64,000 bases of DNA, taken from Larimichthys crocea (taxonomy: Eukaryota; Chordata; Actinopteri; Sciaenidae). The notes beneath the pieces were generated by a model. The model ran no database searches. It was given only the letters and a program-made list of their open reading frames with translations, and was not told the DNA's origin. Shown here piece by piece: positions 22,120-33,439 of the stretch (position 1 is its first letter; each line of letters opens with the position of its first letter). The DNA is taken from NCBI RefSeq assembly GCF_000972845.2, contig NC_040017.1, forward strand, positions 28,166,061 to 28,230,060, written 5' to 3'. The position numbers were made by a program, and so were the translations under genes.

Positions 22120-22690
22120 TGTAAATGTGACGGCGTTCACAGCGACCCTGTGTGGGATTTGATGTGTTGTGATGTTGATTGCAGCATCCCACCACTTCCA
22201 TCTCTCCAAATTTATCACCACCCCTCCGCCTCATCCCTCCATCTATCTCCCATCTGCTTCTCTGTCTTATTTACTTCAGGTGGAGATGCAACATGAAGCG
22301 GCGGCGTTGTCGGCCTGATCTCTGATTGCGGTCTCCCACCACTTTTGTCAGTCACATTTCATCATTTCAGACGCTCCTCTCCGGCTGCATCCCTCCATCC
22401 ATCTCTCCGTATTTATTTGTTTATTTTCCGAGATGTGATTTGAAGAGGAGATGGAGCTGACGTCGGTTTGATGCCGATTGCAACATCCCACCGTCTCTGT
22501 CAGTCATAGTTTATCATGTTGTGCTCTCGCCTTCTTCGTCTCTCATGTTGATTTAGCGAGGGGAGGATTTGATACGAGAATTAGCTTCTGCTGATGTAAT
22601 CTGGTGATATTGATTGCAGCATCCCACCTCTTCTGTCCGGTAAAATTTTTTTATGAGATGACACGTCAGCCCACTCCTCTGCTTCCTCCT
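22120..22690 (+). repeat. Degenerate ~145-bp tandem repeat, 4 units
   Basis: The anchor (T)TGATTGCAGCATCCCACC recurs at about 22175, 22322, 22474 and 22610, spaced 147, 152 and 136 bp. Each anchor is followed by a TCTGTCAGTCA- or CATCTCTCC-like pyrimidine-rich stretch and preceded by a purine-rich GAGGAGATGG or GGATTTGAT stretch, so whole units are related. Divergence is high, so the array is old. Confidence 0.7.
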
Positions 22691-25104
22691 GCCTTTGTGT
22701 CTTTGTAATGAAAAGGCATGCAGCATTCTATAGATTAGACCAGTATGTGTGTATTGAAGTATAATGTGGAAATTAAATCTATATTGAAAAGCATCAAAGA
22801 AAAGAGAAAATGTGGGCAGATGTAGGCGCCCATTCAGAGAAATCTCTGAATCAGTGACAGTTTAAAGGATGGACGGCGTATCCCTCAAAGTTGAAGCTAA
22901 AAATATGCAGCGCTGTTGGATGTCCTGCCTGGCTAACCTAAATACCGACAAAGACGTGGATCATCTGTGAACCTTAGGTGGGCTGAGTGAAGCCTGGAGT
23001 CTCTAATACGAGTACTAGTACATCAACTGTCATTCTGTTCAGTTGTTTGAGTACCAGCAACAGTTGCTTCATGTGGTTAATGTTGTGGAACAGTCACGTT
23101 TGTGGTCATGGTTTGACTTCAAATAGTTTGTGTTGGAACTGTTTCTTCCATTATCAAATAATTGCACCAACAGTTCTCACCGAGCTACTTGCTGATGTTC
23201 TTGTAGTCCGTGTGCAGGTCGACAACTTGTCCCTGACATCCGCAGCTTTTTTTCCCATAGAAAGTCTGCGGAGGCAGCTGAAGCTTCGAGTTGCCAAGCG
23301 ACAAATCTGAAAGAGTTGGAGAGGATCTGCAAAAAGGGGGTTTCTCTGTTTTCTATCTTTTTTTTTTTTAACATTTTGTCTCTCAGAATGTAACTTGTGT
23401 TGATTCTGAACATGGACTGTCAGGGCATGTTTGACTGTACGAGGACATTGTCCCTCGTTATTCTATGATACCTGATTATTCCTTTGTCCTCGTTATAATT
23501 TCTACAGCCACCACATGTCTCCACCCAACAATAAATACTGTTTATACGGACAAACTATCAAAGCTGTCCTCCCTCTGTCCCTCTTTGTCTAGTTTCTACT
23601 TTCAACACGACCTTTCCTCGAGTCTCTTTGTGTTTCACCAACTTTTAATTTGGTGTTTTTTTTGTCCTTATCATGTTTTATCATGTCACTTTCAGCTCTC
23701 CGAGCTCGATACAGGGATGACATGTTTACTTCCTCTGTGCCGGGAGTTCATCCTCGCACTGATGCTGTTTCGCATCGATCCCGTTATTAAAGCTGCACAA
23801 ACATAAAATGCATCATCACAACAAGCTGAAAGTGCATTTTCTTCCAATTCTGTCCAGCGAGTCGATCGAAGTAACCACTTAAAAGTGACTAATGTGTGAG
23901 TTCACCGTGTGTGTGCAGCGCTTAATGAACTAATTCTATTCTCCATGTTTTAAGGTCTCATAAACAGTTTCCATTGTTTGTTAAACATGAGTCAATATAT
24001 CAGTTAAATTACACTGAACTCAGAATTTATTCATTACAAACAGTGTGTGTGTGTGAACGTCCAGTGTTTGTGGGTCAGCAGTTTATTTTGTGCTTTCGTC
24101 TCCAGCCAACCAGCATTCATTAGAGGGAGATCCATGTTCCTTGGTGGTTCGTTACAGCTTGTCTGTCTCTTGCAGCTGAAAGCGAACGTTTCGCTCGTGT
24201 CAACATTTTATCTGATCGGAGACTAATGGACTTTACCGGCGATGTGTGAAAGAAAGACGAGAGCCCTCTTCACAATTCAAGGTTTGTCTTTGTTGTTTGA
24301 ACATGGCTTCACGTACATACATGTCTAGAAACTAAAGAGACAGTGTGCCGCATCCCTCCTTAGGATTAATTGAGGCTTCAACACACAAATGATTCTTCTA
24401 ATGCAGCCTGTGTGGGAGGAAACTGCTCCTCTTCCTTCACATGATTGCAATGAACTCTTTATTATTTTCTAGACAAAGCACCATGACCTGAAAGACTTCA
24501 CTTTTCAGTCGCCTTGCACCATAAAGAAAGCAGGCAGTGAAGAACAAGCCTGGCCTTGAGAAACAGGTAAACACTCTGTACAGTGACGCTTATTAACCAG
24601 CCTGCATATCTGCATTTAGTTTAATCAAAATTTGATCAATGCAAGCGTGCTCGAATGTAAAACTGAGCCAGAATTCCATCAAAATGTTACAATTACCTTC
24701 ATGAATATGCATGAAAACATGCAATTAATTTTCCACTTTCTGAATCACTGTTCTGTGTTTGCCCACTGTGCAGACAGACTGGAATAATTCACATACAAAC
24801 ACGAGCGTTACTGGCAGTAATCAATTCTTATTGACATGTTTGCACAATAACATTTTCTTTGAATAGAAACGCGTTAAGTGAGATGAAGACAACACGTAGA
24901 TGTATGAAGCCAGCATTGTTTATTATACGTGACACATTCACTGAGTGAAACTCAATCAAGCGGAAGTCGAGTGTGAGAACCTTAAAGTCTGAGGTCACGG
25001 TGGAATGCTTCCTCTGATTCGGGAGTTGAGTTTACGTGTCTTTGGGTCTTGTTGGTAAAATGTTGTTGGCCTGGTGGTTTGGATGTTGAACGTTGTGGTT
25101 CAGA
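22691..25104. other. No recognised gene
   Basis: Two ORFs just over 100 codons (22987-23310, 23465-23806) show nothing recognisable. About 23070-23130 (CATGTGGTTAATGTTGTGGA) resembles 42085-42130 and may be an old repeat fragment. Confidence 0.45.
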
Positions 25105-25285
25105 AGAGGCTAAACCGGAAGGCAAAGCTCTTTTCAGTCCATCTACGCTTCAACCCTCACATATGGTCATGAGCTTTGGGTAGAAAGAGTGAAAGTACGG
25201 ATATGAGGGGCTGAAATTAGTTTCTTCCGTAGGGTATGAGGCTCCATGGCACGTTTTTAGAAGTGTCTCTCGACTCTGCTGTGTG
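25105..25285 (+). mobile_element. LINE relic, 3' part of reverse-transcriptase ORF (upstream half)
   Basis: AAGGCAAAGCTCTTTTCAGT, CTCACATATGGTCATGAGCT and TTGGGTAGAAAGAGTGAAAG match, from memory, the region past the RT domain of a very common fish non-LTR retrotransposon. In frame it would give a segment like THMVMSFG followed by IRGAEISFFRR. The frame is broken by stops and it ends abruptly; the match resumes at 25462. Confidence 0.7.
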
Positions 25286-25461
25286 GAAAATATGCGACCG
25301 GTCTATTTTCAAACATTACAGAGCAGATCGAGCTGACCAGAAGTCAGACACACAAACTACTAAAACTACTTACTCATAATAGAAGCACATAAACCAAGAA
25401 AAACAAAACCAAATATGAGCAAAGTATAACAGCCGGGGGCAAAATGCTTCTGAAACGCTCA
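25286..25461. other. Interval between LINE halves
   Basis: Unrelated AT-rich sequence sits where the LINE would continue, so there has been an insertion, a deletion with filler, or local loss of similarity. Confidence 0.4.
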
Positions 25462-25690
25462 TGGTGGGATGTGGATCCTCCTTGGACGCCGTCCTTTGGA
25501 AGTTTTCCAGGCACGTGCAACTGGAAGGAGACCCCGGATCAGTTCCAGAACTTTCTGGAGGGATTACATATCCCATCTGTCCCGGGAACGCCTCGGGATC
25601 ACTGAGGAGGAGCTGGAAACTTCGCTCAGGAGACCCCGGGTTAACCTGCTGCCACGGTGATCCCGGATAAGTGCAAGACGATGGATGTAT
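25462..25690 (+). mobile_element. LINE relic, C-terminal end and 3' tail
   Basis: The frame from 25469 encodes the typical fish LINE C-terminus: VFQARATGRRPR, WRDYISHLSRERLGITEEEL, then a Leu/Pro-rich end. It is followed by GATAAGTGCAAGACGATGGA, the usual stop plus short ATGGATG-type tail. Together with 25105-25285 it marks a 5'-truncated insertion whose middle (25286-25461) has been replaced or eroded. I cannot assign the clade from this fragment. Confidence 0.85.
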
Positions 25691-26371
25691 AGAAAATAAA
25701 AATAAACTTAATTTATACAACATCATCAAACTCAGGATGTTAAAATAGATCCAGAGTCTAATGAACACCAAAACAACAACAAAACAGCTAATAAAAGATA
25801 ACACAGGCAATAAAAAGAACAATAAAATGATGAAATACTCCATAAAATCAACACAGTAAAATGTTGATCAAATAAAACAGAAGCATGATCATAAATAAGT
25901 ATAAATACAAAACCATAAAATAACAAAACAGCCAGACTGAATAGATGAATATCAGTAGCCTGAGCTGGACGGCAGCAGGAACGAGCCTCCATATGGTGGC
26001 GAGTGGTTTATTGTATCTTTACCTGAGGCCAAATGACGACAGTAAAACATCCACACAGACAGATTTTACCTTCTGAGACTCGCTCATCAGCTGATGGTGA
26101 ATTATCGGGACAATTAGCAGCAATAATTATCTTCCGGATGTCTAAGAAAGTGGAGGCGTTTTAAATAATGGGTATTAATAGTGTTCAGCGAGCATCGAAC
26201 AGTAGTTTCCTGCCGTCTCATTAGATTCTTATGAAAGTTTATTTTCAGAGTTTCAGTGCATGATTCTGATTCTTATTCCTCTAACTGTTATTAATGACGC
26301 TCATGTTGTTTGTGTAACTTAAAATCAAGATGATGCTACACAGACTTGATTTGGACACTGAAGTAAACTGC
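25691..26371. other. A-rich stretch, no gene
   Basis: 25690-25930 is unusually A-rich on the plus strand (repeated AAAATAAA/AACAAAACA), which yields a hydrophobic antisense ORF (25370-25843) by composition. Nothing is recognised after it. Confidence 0.45.
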
Positions 26372-26570
26372 TGTGAGCTCAGAGCACCGGGCGAATGTTA
26401 GTGTTTGTACCAAAGGAGTTTTAGACGTCCGGGTAGAGGAGGAGAAGGTTTCCAGGCCCAGCGGTCAGCAGCTTCTCTGGACATCATGACGAGAGTAAAT
26501 GTGGGACTGACTTTTAGTGGTTGGTGAAATAAAGGGCTGAAAGACAGACGCCGAGCTGGGCTGACTGCTG
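26372..26570 (+). mobile_element. Family A copy with internal deletion
   Basis: Order: GTGAGCTCAGAGCACCGGG, GTTAGTGTTTGTACCAAAGG, GTTTTAGACGTCC, a TCAGCAGCTTCTCTGGACAT segment, then ACGAGAGTAAATGTGGGACT and the 3' half. The coding-like segment between the CATGATG start and the ACAAGAGTAAAT junction is missing, joined neatly at CATGACGAGAG. GAGAGCTT is also lost in the 3' half. The conserved TGA codons are present. Confidence 0.8.
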
Positions 26571-26611
26571 TTTTCCAATTTTTCTTTTACACTGAGACAT
26601 GCATGCAAAAT

Positions 26612-26614
<3 letters not shown>

Positions 26615-26644
<30 letters not shown>
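26615..26644. repeat. (CA)n microsatellite
   Basis: About 15 CA units. Confidence 0.95.
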
Positions 26645-26646
<2 letters not shown>

Positions 26647-27757
26647 AGGCCATCTGTTGATCTACCGTAGATTCGCCTGCTGGTGTAGCAGCCTCGTCCC
26701 CCTCACCGAGCATGACGACGTGTCAAAGTGTTTCGTTTGCCTGCCAAGTATCTCTCTCTCTGTCCACCGTCACCTCCTTCCATCTCCATCAACAATCTCT
26801 CCTTTTTCTACGTGCCACTCATCCTGTTCTTCTACCCTCCAGCTGATACATTCATTAAGCTGATATGACGTCACGTCGAGGAGTTAAACTAATGCAAAAT
26901 GCAGTTTGTCAGCACAGGTGTTGACAGACTTTAACTTACCAGCCACCTTGATTTGAACGTAATGATTCACATATTTAACATGTATCTCTTCCCAAAGTGA
27001 TGCACTGCGTATCGCTGTATGAAGCAACATCTTCAAAATATGACGCTGTAGCATCATCTCCAGCATCATTTCTGAACGTGCAGGGCTCCCAAATTAAGAA
27101 TAGACACAGTTTGTGTTGGTTAACTAGTGAAACAGTCACACGTTGGTTAGGTTTAAGCACAAATATGAGTTCATCTATGCAAAAAAACGATCATAACTCT
27201 TGCTTACCTGATGTTACGTTCCGTCATTTAGCCTCTTTAGTAACTTTAAAGATGTCTTCCTCACATTTAATACACGGAACAAACATCAGTGTTTTAAATT
27301 TCTCACACCTCGAGCTTCCACTGGCACTCTGTGTTGCACCACCTACAGATTATCGTGTGAACCGGTTTCTAATATTCACATAAATAGTTTTGGATGGAGC
27401 CGAGCATCCATGCCGTTTTCTTTGCAGAATTATTCCAAATCCAGTTAGACACATTTGGATGGATGCTCCTGGTTGTTTTCTCAGAAACTCTAGAATATGT
27501 GTTCGGTGTTTTAAGAATATTTTTAGTTCAGGAAGCAGTTTTTTAAAAAGCGAGCGACAGCCGATGTCGGCTGACAAAACTCACAACAGACTGTCGCGTC
27601 CGCTGGGAGCTGCATGTTGAGGCGATGTTTACATTGTCATGTCCAGTCAGCCATGTTCTATATGTGGGACACGCCACGTGACAACACGCCACGTGACAAC
27701 ACACACATATACACATACATATACACACTTCTGGACACGTGTACGTTCAAGCAGACT
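26645..27757. other. No recognised gene; small tandem
   Basis: A two-unit tandem of CCACGTGACAACACG lies at about 27673-27702. A 128-codon ORF (26997-27383) has no recognisable domain. About 27090-27160 contains GGTTAACTAGTGAAACAGTC, loosely like 23080 and 42090. Confidence 0.4.
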
Positions 27758-27808
27758 CACACACACACACAGACACACACACACACACACACACACAAAC
27801 AAACACAC
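27758..27808. repeat. (CA)n microsatellite, left arm of an inverted CA/TG pair
   Basis: About 20 CA units with AGA and AAA interruptions. A TG array begins 92 bp downstream. Confidence 0.95.
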
Positions 27809-27900
27809 TGTCCGTCTTCTCTTGAAATTCAGCCAGTCAGTCGATGTGTGTTTATTTTGGTGAGCACAGTGTGAGTGTGTGGACGTGCATGTGAGAGACA

Positions 27901-27941
27901 GTGTGTGTGTGTTTGTGTGTGTGTTTGTGTGTGTGTTTGTG
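27901..27941. repeat. (TG)n microsatellite, right arm of an inverted CA/TG pair
   Basis: TG runs are interrupted by TTTG every 10-12 bases, mirroring the AAAC interruptions at the end of the CA array. Confidence 0.9.
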
Positions 27942-28026
27942 CCATCTGTTAAAATACTGAGTGGAACAGACCAGTATTATTCCCAAAATTCCTCCCTGCT
28001 GTCCCCTGTCTTTGCCACCCTTTTTA

Positions 28027-28073
<47 letters not shown>

Positions 28074-28128
28074 GTCTCTCTGTCTGTTTCTCTGTCTGTC
28101 TGTCTGTCTGTCTCTCTGTCTCTCTGTC
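28027..28128. repeat. (GTCT)n tetranucleotide microsatellite
   Basis: About 25 units of TCTG, with TCTC variants in the second half. Confidence 0.95.
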
Positions 28129-28444
28129 TTTCCTGCAGCACCAAATGAACCAAACATAGATGTAAACAGCAGCGTCATCAGCGTATCGTCGTACACACAT
28201 TTACATGTCTTGTGAATACAGCGTGCTGCTGCTCGAGTTGTTTGGATGAACAAAGTTGATAATTCAATGTAAATGTGTTTATTTGTGTTACTCGTGCAGC
28301 TCGGGTTGATTTTATGTGATGCAAAGTTCCCCCCAAATTTGATCCAAATCAAATCTTTATGCATGACCAACAATTAATGCTGTGGGGATTTAATTTGTGT
28401 CCAGTGTCTTGTTGCTCCCATTCAGAGTTACTCATTTCAAAGTC
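28129..28444. other. No recognised feature
   Basis: Unique-looking DNA. Confidence 0.5.
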
Positions 28445-28640
28445 AAGCAGCAGGGGGCAGCCAAAGGAAGTCTCATTATTTAAGCTTTATTGAGAAATGG
28501 GCCAACTTCTCAGTTAATTTCTGACCTCAGTAAACAGTGTCCTCATGAGTTTATGGTCTAGTTTTAAGTCTTCTTCCATATAGGATGATGTTTGTTGAAA
28601 AGTATTTCATGAAAACGATCAAAGAGTTCTTAAAACTTAA
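28445..28640 (+). mobile_element. Family E copy
   Basis: Shares CAGCAGGGGGC, CTCAGTAAACAGTGTCCTC, TGAGTTTATGGTCT, AAGTCTTCTTCCA and ATGATGTTTG with 46417-46660 in the same orientation. It corresponds, from memory, to a very common short teleost repeat. No ORF. Confidence 0.65.
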
Positions 28641-30329
28641 TACAGACAGAGAATTGTAGAAAAAAGTTCCTTAAAATATTAGAAAACTCATTTCTGATGA
28701 GCGTTAATCTGCAGCAGATTTAATATTTATGCAGGTATTGTTCCACTGTTTGGGTTCATATTGTTCACTTCATCAGCTGTTATTGTTTTGCCTTGAATAT
28801 AACATGAAATATATTCATAACATATGTCACTTAGTTTACTCAGTGATAGAAAGGGTCCCTGAAGGAACCAGTGATCTACAGTCTCTGGATCTCTGACGTT
28901 CTGGTTCTAACTAACCCGATGACAAAGCTTTACAAAACACTTTGTTTCATGAAGACGAATCGTGACATTCAGGTGACAAAAAGTCACATTCATGTCCATC
29001 CATTAGTGAGAGGACAGCGTGGATGAAAGCCGTTGCAAATCTCAAACATGGATTGTTGTGTTGACAGCTCCTTCAGCAGCTGGGTGATGCAGTGCAGCCC
29101 ATCCTGCTGATTCATCCTTGACTCCGAGGTTTCATTCTCCGGGTGATCCTGACCGCTGACCTCTCCGTGCAGTCAGGAGAGTCAAGACAGAAAATGCCTC
29201 TGAGGATGCGTGAAGCATGACGTTACGCTTGAGAGAACAGTAATTTAGATTTACAAAATAATGAACAAGTTCACACGCTGAGGGTGGAATTTGAAAACAC
29301 ATTCTTATTTTTAATGCAGTTCATTAATAATGCATGGGAAACAAATCTGCTATCCCTTATTTTTATCATGGATTCATCCATTGATCGTTCCTGCTGTAGA
29401 AAATATTTAAAGAAACAAAGTACACGTTACTTTGAAACGTTCATGACGAGCTTTGTTTGAGTCAGTGTAGACGTGAGATGTTGGTGTTGAGGGATGAGGA
29501 GGAGGTGGCTTCAGTATCGACTGATGCTCATTAGTGACTGTAAAACTGTAAGTGTCAGATACATGCACAGGAGGTCAGTCCATTCATCACATGTTAACAT
29601 TTACACTATTGACTCGTCGGTGAGCGAGAGCACTAATTAGGAAATAACCCATCAGCAGGAGTATTGATTGAAACAAGACTAATGAAAGAACGACTGAAGC
29701 TGCCGCCACGTCACAAACTGTCAAAATGTTTTAATCAAACTTTAAGAATGTGGAGGTAAAAATCATTTTCTTGTTTTCTCATCTAAGTTGGTTGAATAAT
29801 GAATTATTCTGAAATCAGTTTCTGTTTTTCCTGAGTCTTGATTTCTTCCTGTCACGTTTTGATGTTACAATGAGCTGAGAGATAAAATGACAAACAGAGG
29901 ATCGTATGTTCAACAGAAAGCTTTATCTCATCATGTTTCCAGATATGAAACACAATCGATCAATAACAAGCACTTGGTTTTGGATGTATTTTTCATTTCA
30001 GCAATATTTTCACATCTCTTTCATTGAATTGTGCGCTGCTGATTGTTTTCATTCATTTCACAATAACTGTTTTTATCTGTATAATTGTTTTTGTTTCTCT
30101 GCTGCGACACCTAGTGGCCGGGAATTTGTGTATGTAACCTTTAAAGAAGATGAAAATTGAAACATCTCCATAACAGTTTGACGGATTAACATTAAATAAT
30201 CTTACAGAGGTCGTGAGAGAGAAGGGCAGAAGACGAGCAGAGAGGAGGAGGTGGATTAAAAAGGATGAAGACAGTTCTTCTGTTTCCAGGTTTAAAATAA
30301 TAATGATAATAAAAGCGCCGCTCCGTCCT
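28641..30329. other. No recognised gene
   Basis: Unique-looking AT-leaning DNA. GACACCTAGTGGCC at about 30105 may be a trace of an old repeat. Confidence 0.5.
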
Positions 30330-30720
30330 TGTATGTCGGCGTCATTATCTCTCTGGCCTCCCCCGTCTTTATCTGCCCCCTGTTATTCACTCCCATCACG
30401 GCTCTCCTCGTCAGCATGTTGTTTTCTATTTCTGAGATGAATGCCCTCAGTTTTCACCCTCTCCGTCTCCCCGTTATCTAACACATGAATACAGCAGTAA
30501 ATGAATGTTTTCCTTTGCCTCTGTTTGGCCGTCCTTCCTTGTCTCTACACCGCCCACCTTTTTAATTTCTATCTTTACCTCCTCCTCCTCCTCCTCCTGG
30601 GTATTACTTTATCTGGATTTATTGCTCTATTTCTATTCTTTGCTTCTCATTTTCTTCTGTCCTGCCCCTCGCTCTCTCTTATCCTCTTGAATGAATGTCT
30701 TTAAGTGCATTTCCTGCCTC
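30330..30720 (+). other. Pyrimidine-biased tract
   Basis: About 390 bases with a strong C/T excess on the plus strand, including (CTC)n near 30580-30598. Leu/Ser/Phe-rich ORFs in two overlapping frames follow from this bias and are not supported as genes. Confidence 0.6.
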
Positions 30721-32285
30721 TCCGGACTGCAGATGTTTTGTATTTTCAGTCTTTCTGGAGCCTCTGTTGGAGATTTTTTTTAGCTACTTTTACTTAAAAT
30801 GCAATTACGTGTCATGAGATGCTTTATTAAGGAATATTTCATTGACCGTTATTATCACCTGCAGGAGGTGAACAGATTTATTTTCCTGCCAACTGCCAAA
30901 GCGAGTGCTGTATTATTGACACAGCTACATCTAATCTAACACTGCCAGACTCCCTCTCCTCTCTCGGGGGATTGCGGGTATTTGATTTGGGGCTCTGTCT
31001 CCATCTGGGCTCCGGCGGGAAAGAGAAGAAGTAATGCTGCCGTGCTGCTTGCAATAGCTGGAGCAGACTTCACTTCAGGCTTTTGGGAGATTCAGGTGGG
31101 CGGCTCAGTTTGTTGATAACGGCTTCAAGACTCACCTGGACGAGAAACAGCTAAACATTTAGGGAAAGGTAAAAGTCTTTCTTAGTACGACTCAAAGTTA
31201 AAGTGAGACGTCTGGAATGATTCAGAGGAGTCCTGAAACTCTCTGAGCTCAGCTTGGCTCAGTCAATCCACCTTAACAAATCATGTATGAATCGTACAGC
31301 AGTGCTGCTCCACCTTAAAACTGTTTCCATGGCAACAGCGTGTGTCGGTTTGAAGGATAATCACGAGTTTGGAAACATAATTTCAGAGTTTTGAGTGATT
31401 TGAGCAAGAAGTTTAAAATATTTAACTACAGATGTGTATTACAATAATAATAATAATATTGTACATTTACAGTAAAATACTGTGTTTTTACAGTAACAAT
31501 ACTCTGAGTTTCATCTATATTACTGCAGTTAAACAGATCTGTATGTGTTTACATTCTTGGCACCATTTAAAGTTGAACACACTGTAAAAAATAACAAACA
31601 ATTGTTGTTTTAATGGTTTCCTTTAAATATTACAGTGTTTGGCTGTAACGGTCTCTAATATAAAACATATTCTTCATTATGTTTAAATCCCCTTAAAATG
31701 CTGTATAAGATGGTACTGTATATTTTCTCTCCGATTAGAAACATGAAACACAAGAATTACAAGAAAAACCCTTTTCTGCTAAACAGCTATCTGCATATGA
31801 AGAGAGATTATATTCCAGTCGATGCATTCAACCTCTTCTGCTCTGCACACAGACTGTTGCAACCAAAGCCCACTCCAACATGATCAATCGATACTATTCG
31901 GCTCCTAATGTAAACCAGAATCTCCTTTGGTGCCAAAATCTTGGTCAGTCGCCGACGCATGTGACTGTTCATAGAGATTTATACCAGAGTAACGGCTAAA
32001 AAAGGCTTTAAATAGACTGTTTGACTTGGACTCTGCAGTCCTGATTTGACCTGAACGTCGATCAGATCGAGGTGACAGCTGATTTTTGTCACACAGCAAA
32101 CTGAATTTATAAATCTGTCAGAAAAAATCTGAGTCACTGAACCCCTGCAGGAGTATTCGCTCAGTAAAAGTGCGATGGCGTGATGATCTGAGCGTCCGAG
32201 GTAAAGACAAGTGAGAGCATCGATCAATAAACTGAGAGTCTGATATTGGAAACTTCTCCGCTGGTCTGTGGAGTGTGGGAGGACG
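30721..32285. other. No recognised gene
   Basis: A short (AAT)n run lies at about 31441-31456. No gene is supported. Confidence 0.5.
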
Positions 32286-32306
32286 ACACACACACACACA
32301 CACACC
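32286..32306. repeat. Short (CA)n microsatellite
   Basis: About ten CA units. Confidence 0.9.
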
Positions 32307-32835
32307 ATCTCAAACTATAAGTGTATTTTCACGCACACACTCAGGCCTAAAGGCAGGCATACATCTGAATAATGTCTCTCACACACTCGATGATTTCCTA
32401 ACAAGCCTCCTGCCTCCATGTTTCCACCTCTCATCAGCACAGAGAGGAGTCTGATCCTGATTATCCACCTTCTGCCTCCTCCTCCTCCACGAGGAGAGCT
32501 TTAGTCCTCCACCTGCCAAGAAAAATCCCAAACACTCCTCTCTACCAGGAGGAGGAGGATTGAGAGTCTGCTGAGAAACCCGCTTTGTACGTTTTTTGTG
32601 CCGTTGGACATCATTCCCATTCACTGAGGAAATATTCAGCTGATCTGGGGACTCGTTAGAAGAGTCAGACAAGCTGGAAACAAACGCTCAGTATTAACAT
32701 AGAAATTAAAACTAATTATTTGGCAGAGCGGACAAAAGTGATTATTAAAATTACAAACTGCCTGTTGTAAATTTTAAATTATGCCAGCTACAGCAATGGC
32801 ACTTCCAAATGTTTTGATTTGGATATTTGGACCCT
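32307..32835. other. No recognised feature
   Basis: Unique-looking DNA. It includes a CTCCTCCTCCTCCAC stretch near 32477 and its partner AGGAGGAGGA near 32549, which could pair weakly. Confidence 0.45.
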
Positions 32836-33070
32836 TTAAAGGTCCAGTGTCTATTTACAGAATATAATATGCATAAGTATGTTTTCTATAATCACCTTAA
32901 AATAAGAATACTGGGTCCTCTTCCTCTGGACTCCCTGTCAAGACAAACTAAATACTGGCACTAGATTTTTTCACGTTTTACTGCCACTGTGGTTCCTCTT
33001 AGGAAGACAGAGTGTTGCACTGCCCAGATCCACCACTAGATGCCACTAAACTCAACTTAATGCTCCGAAA
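32836..33070 (+). mobile_element. Family F copy (TTTAAAGGTCCAGTGT element)
   Basis: Starts TTTAAAGGTCCAGTGTCTAT, then TATGTTTTCTATAATCACCT, AAAATAAGAATACTGG, GGTCCTCTTCCTCTGG and ACCACTAGATGCCACTAAAC. This order matches, from memory, an abundant teleost MITE. The terminal motif and interior match the 13.4-kb MITE on its minus strand. The right terminal repeat has decayed, so the right boundary is approximate. Confidence 0.75.
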
Positions 33071-33103
33071 TGTCTGATCAAAAACGAGCGAGTCGACAAC
33101 TTT

Positions 33104-33439
33104 GCAGCAGCTGATATCACTGACTAGTCCAGCAGCAGTCAGCCCAGCTCGGCGTCTGTCTTTCAGCCTTTTATTTCACCAAGCTCTCACCAACCACTAA
33201 AAGTCAGTCCCACATTTACTCTTGTCTCCGTCATAGACTCTGTAAATCACAGAGAGTTGAGGCGGAGCAGCCGGAGGACATCAGAGGGAAAACCAGAAAA
33301 CATTTCCTCCATAAAATATGATCCAGTTTCACCAGAATCAGTGAAATAGTTGCTGCTGTGTGACTTAGTGCCGTAAAGCGTTACGTACTTCTCCCGACCC
33401 GGAGCCCAAAGTTACATAGAGTGAGAACAGACGTACGAA
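33104..33439 (-). mobile_element. Family A copy, long variant, near-identical to 17.2 kb
   Basis: This 336-bp stretch is the reverse complement of 17162-17497 with about four substitutions and no indels. From right to left it reads TTCGTACGTCTG, the TGATTCTGGTGAAACTGG segment, the CTCTGTGATTTACAGAG palindrome (33238-33254), then GAGTAAATGTGGGACTGACT and the 3' half. It stops at the CAGCTGCTGC junction, earlier than the 17-kb and 44-kb copies. Confidence 0.85.

Noticed and set aside
28027..28128. CRISPR-like or regulatory array
   Set aside because: It is a simple GTCT tetranucleotide microsatellite with no spacers.
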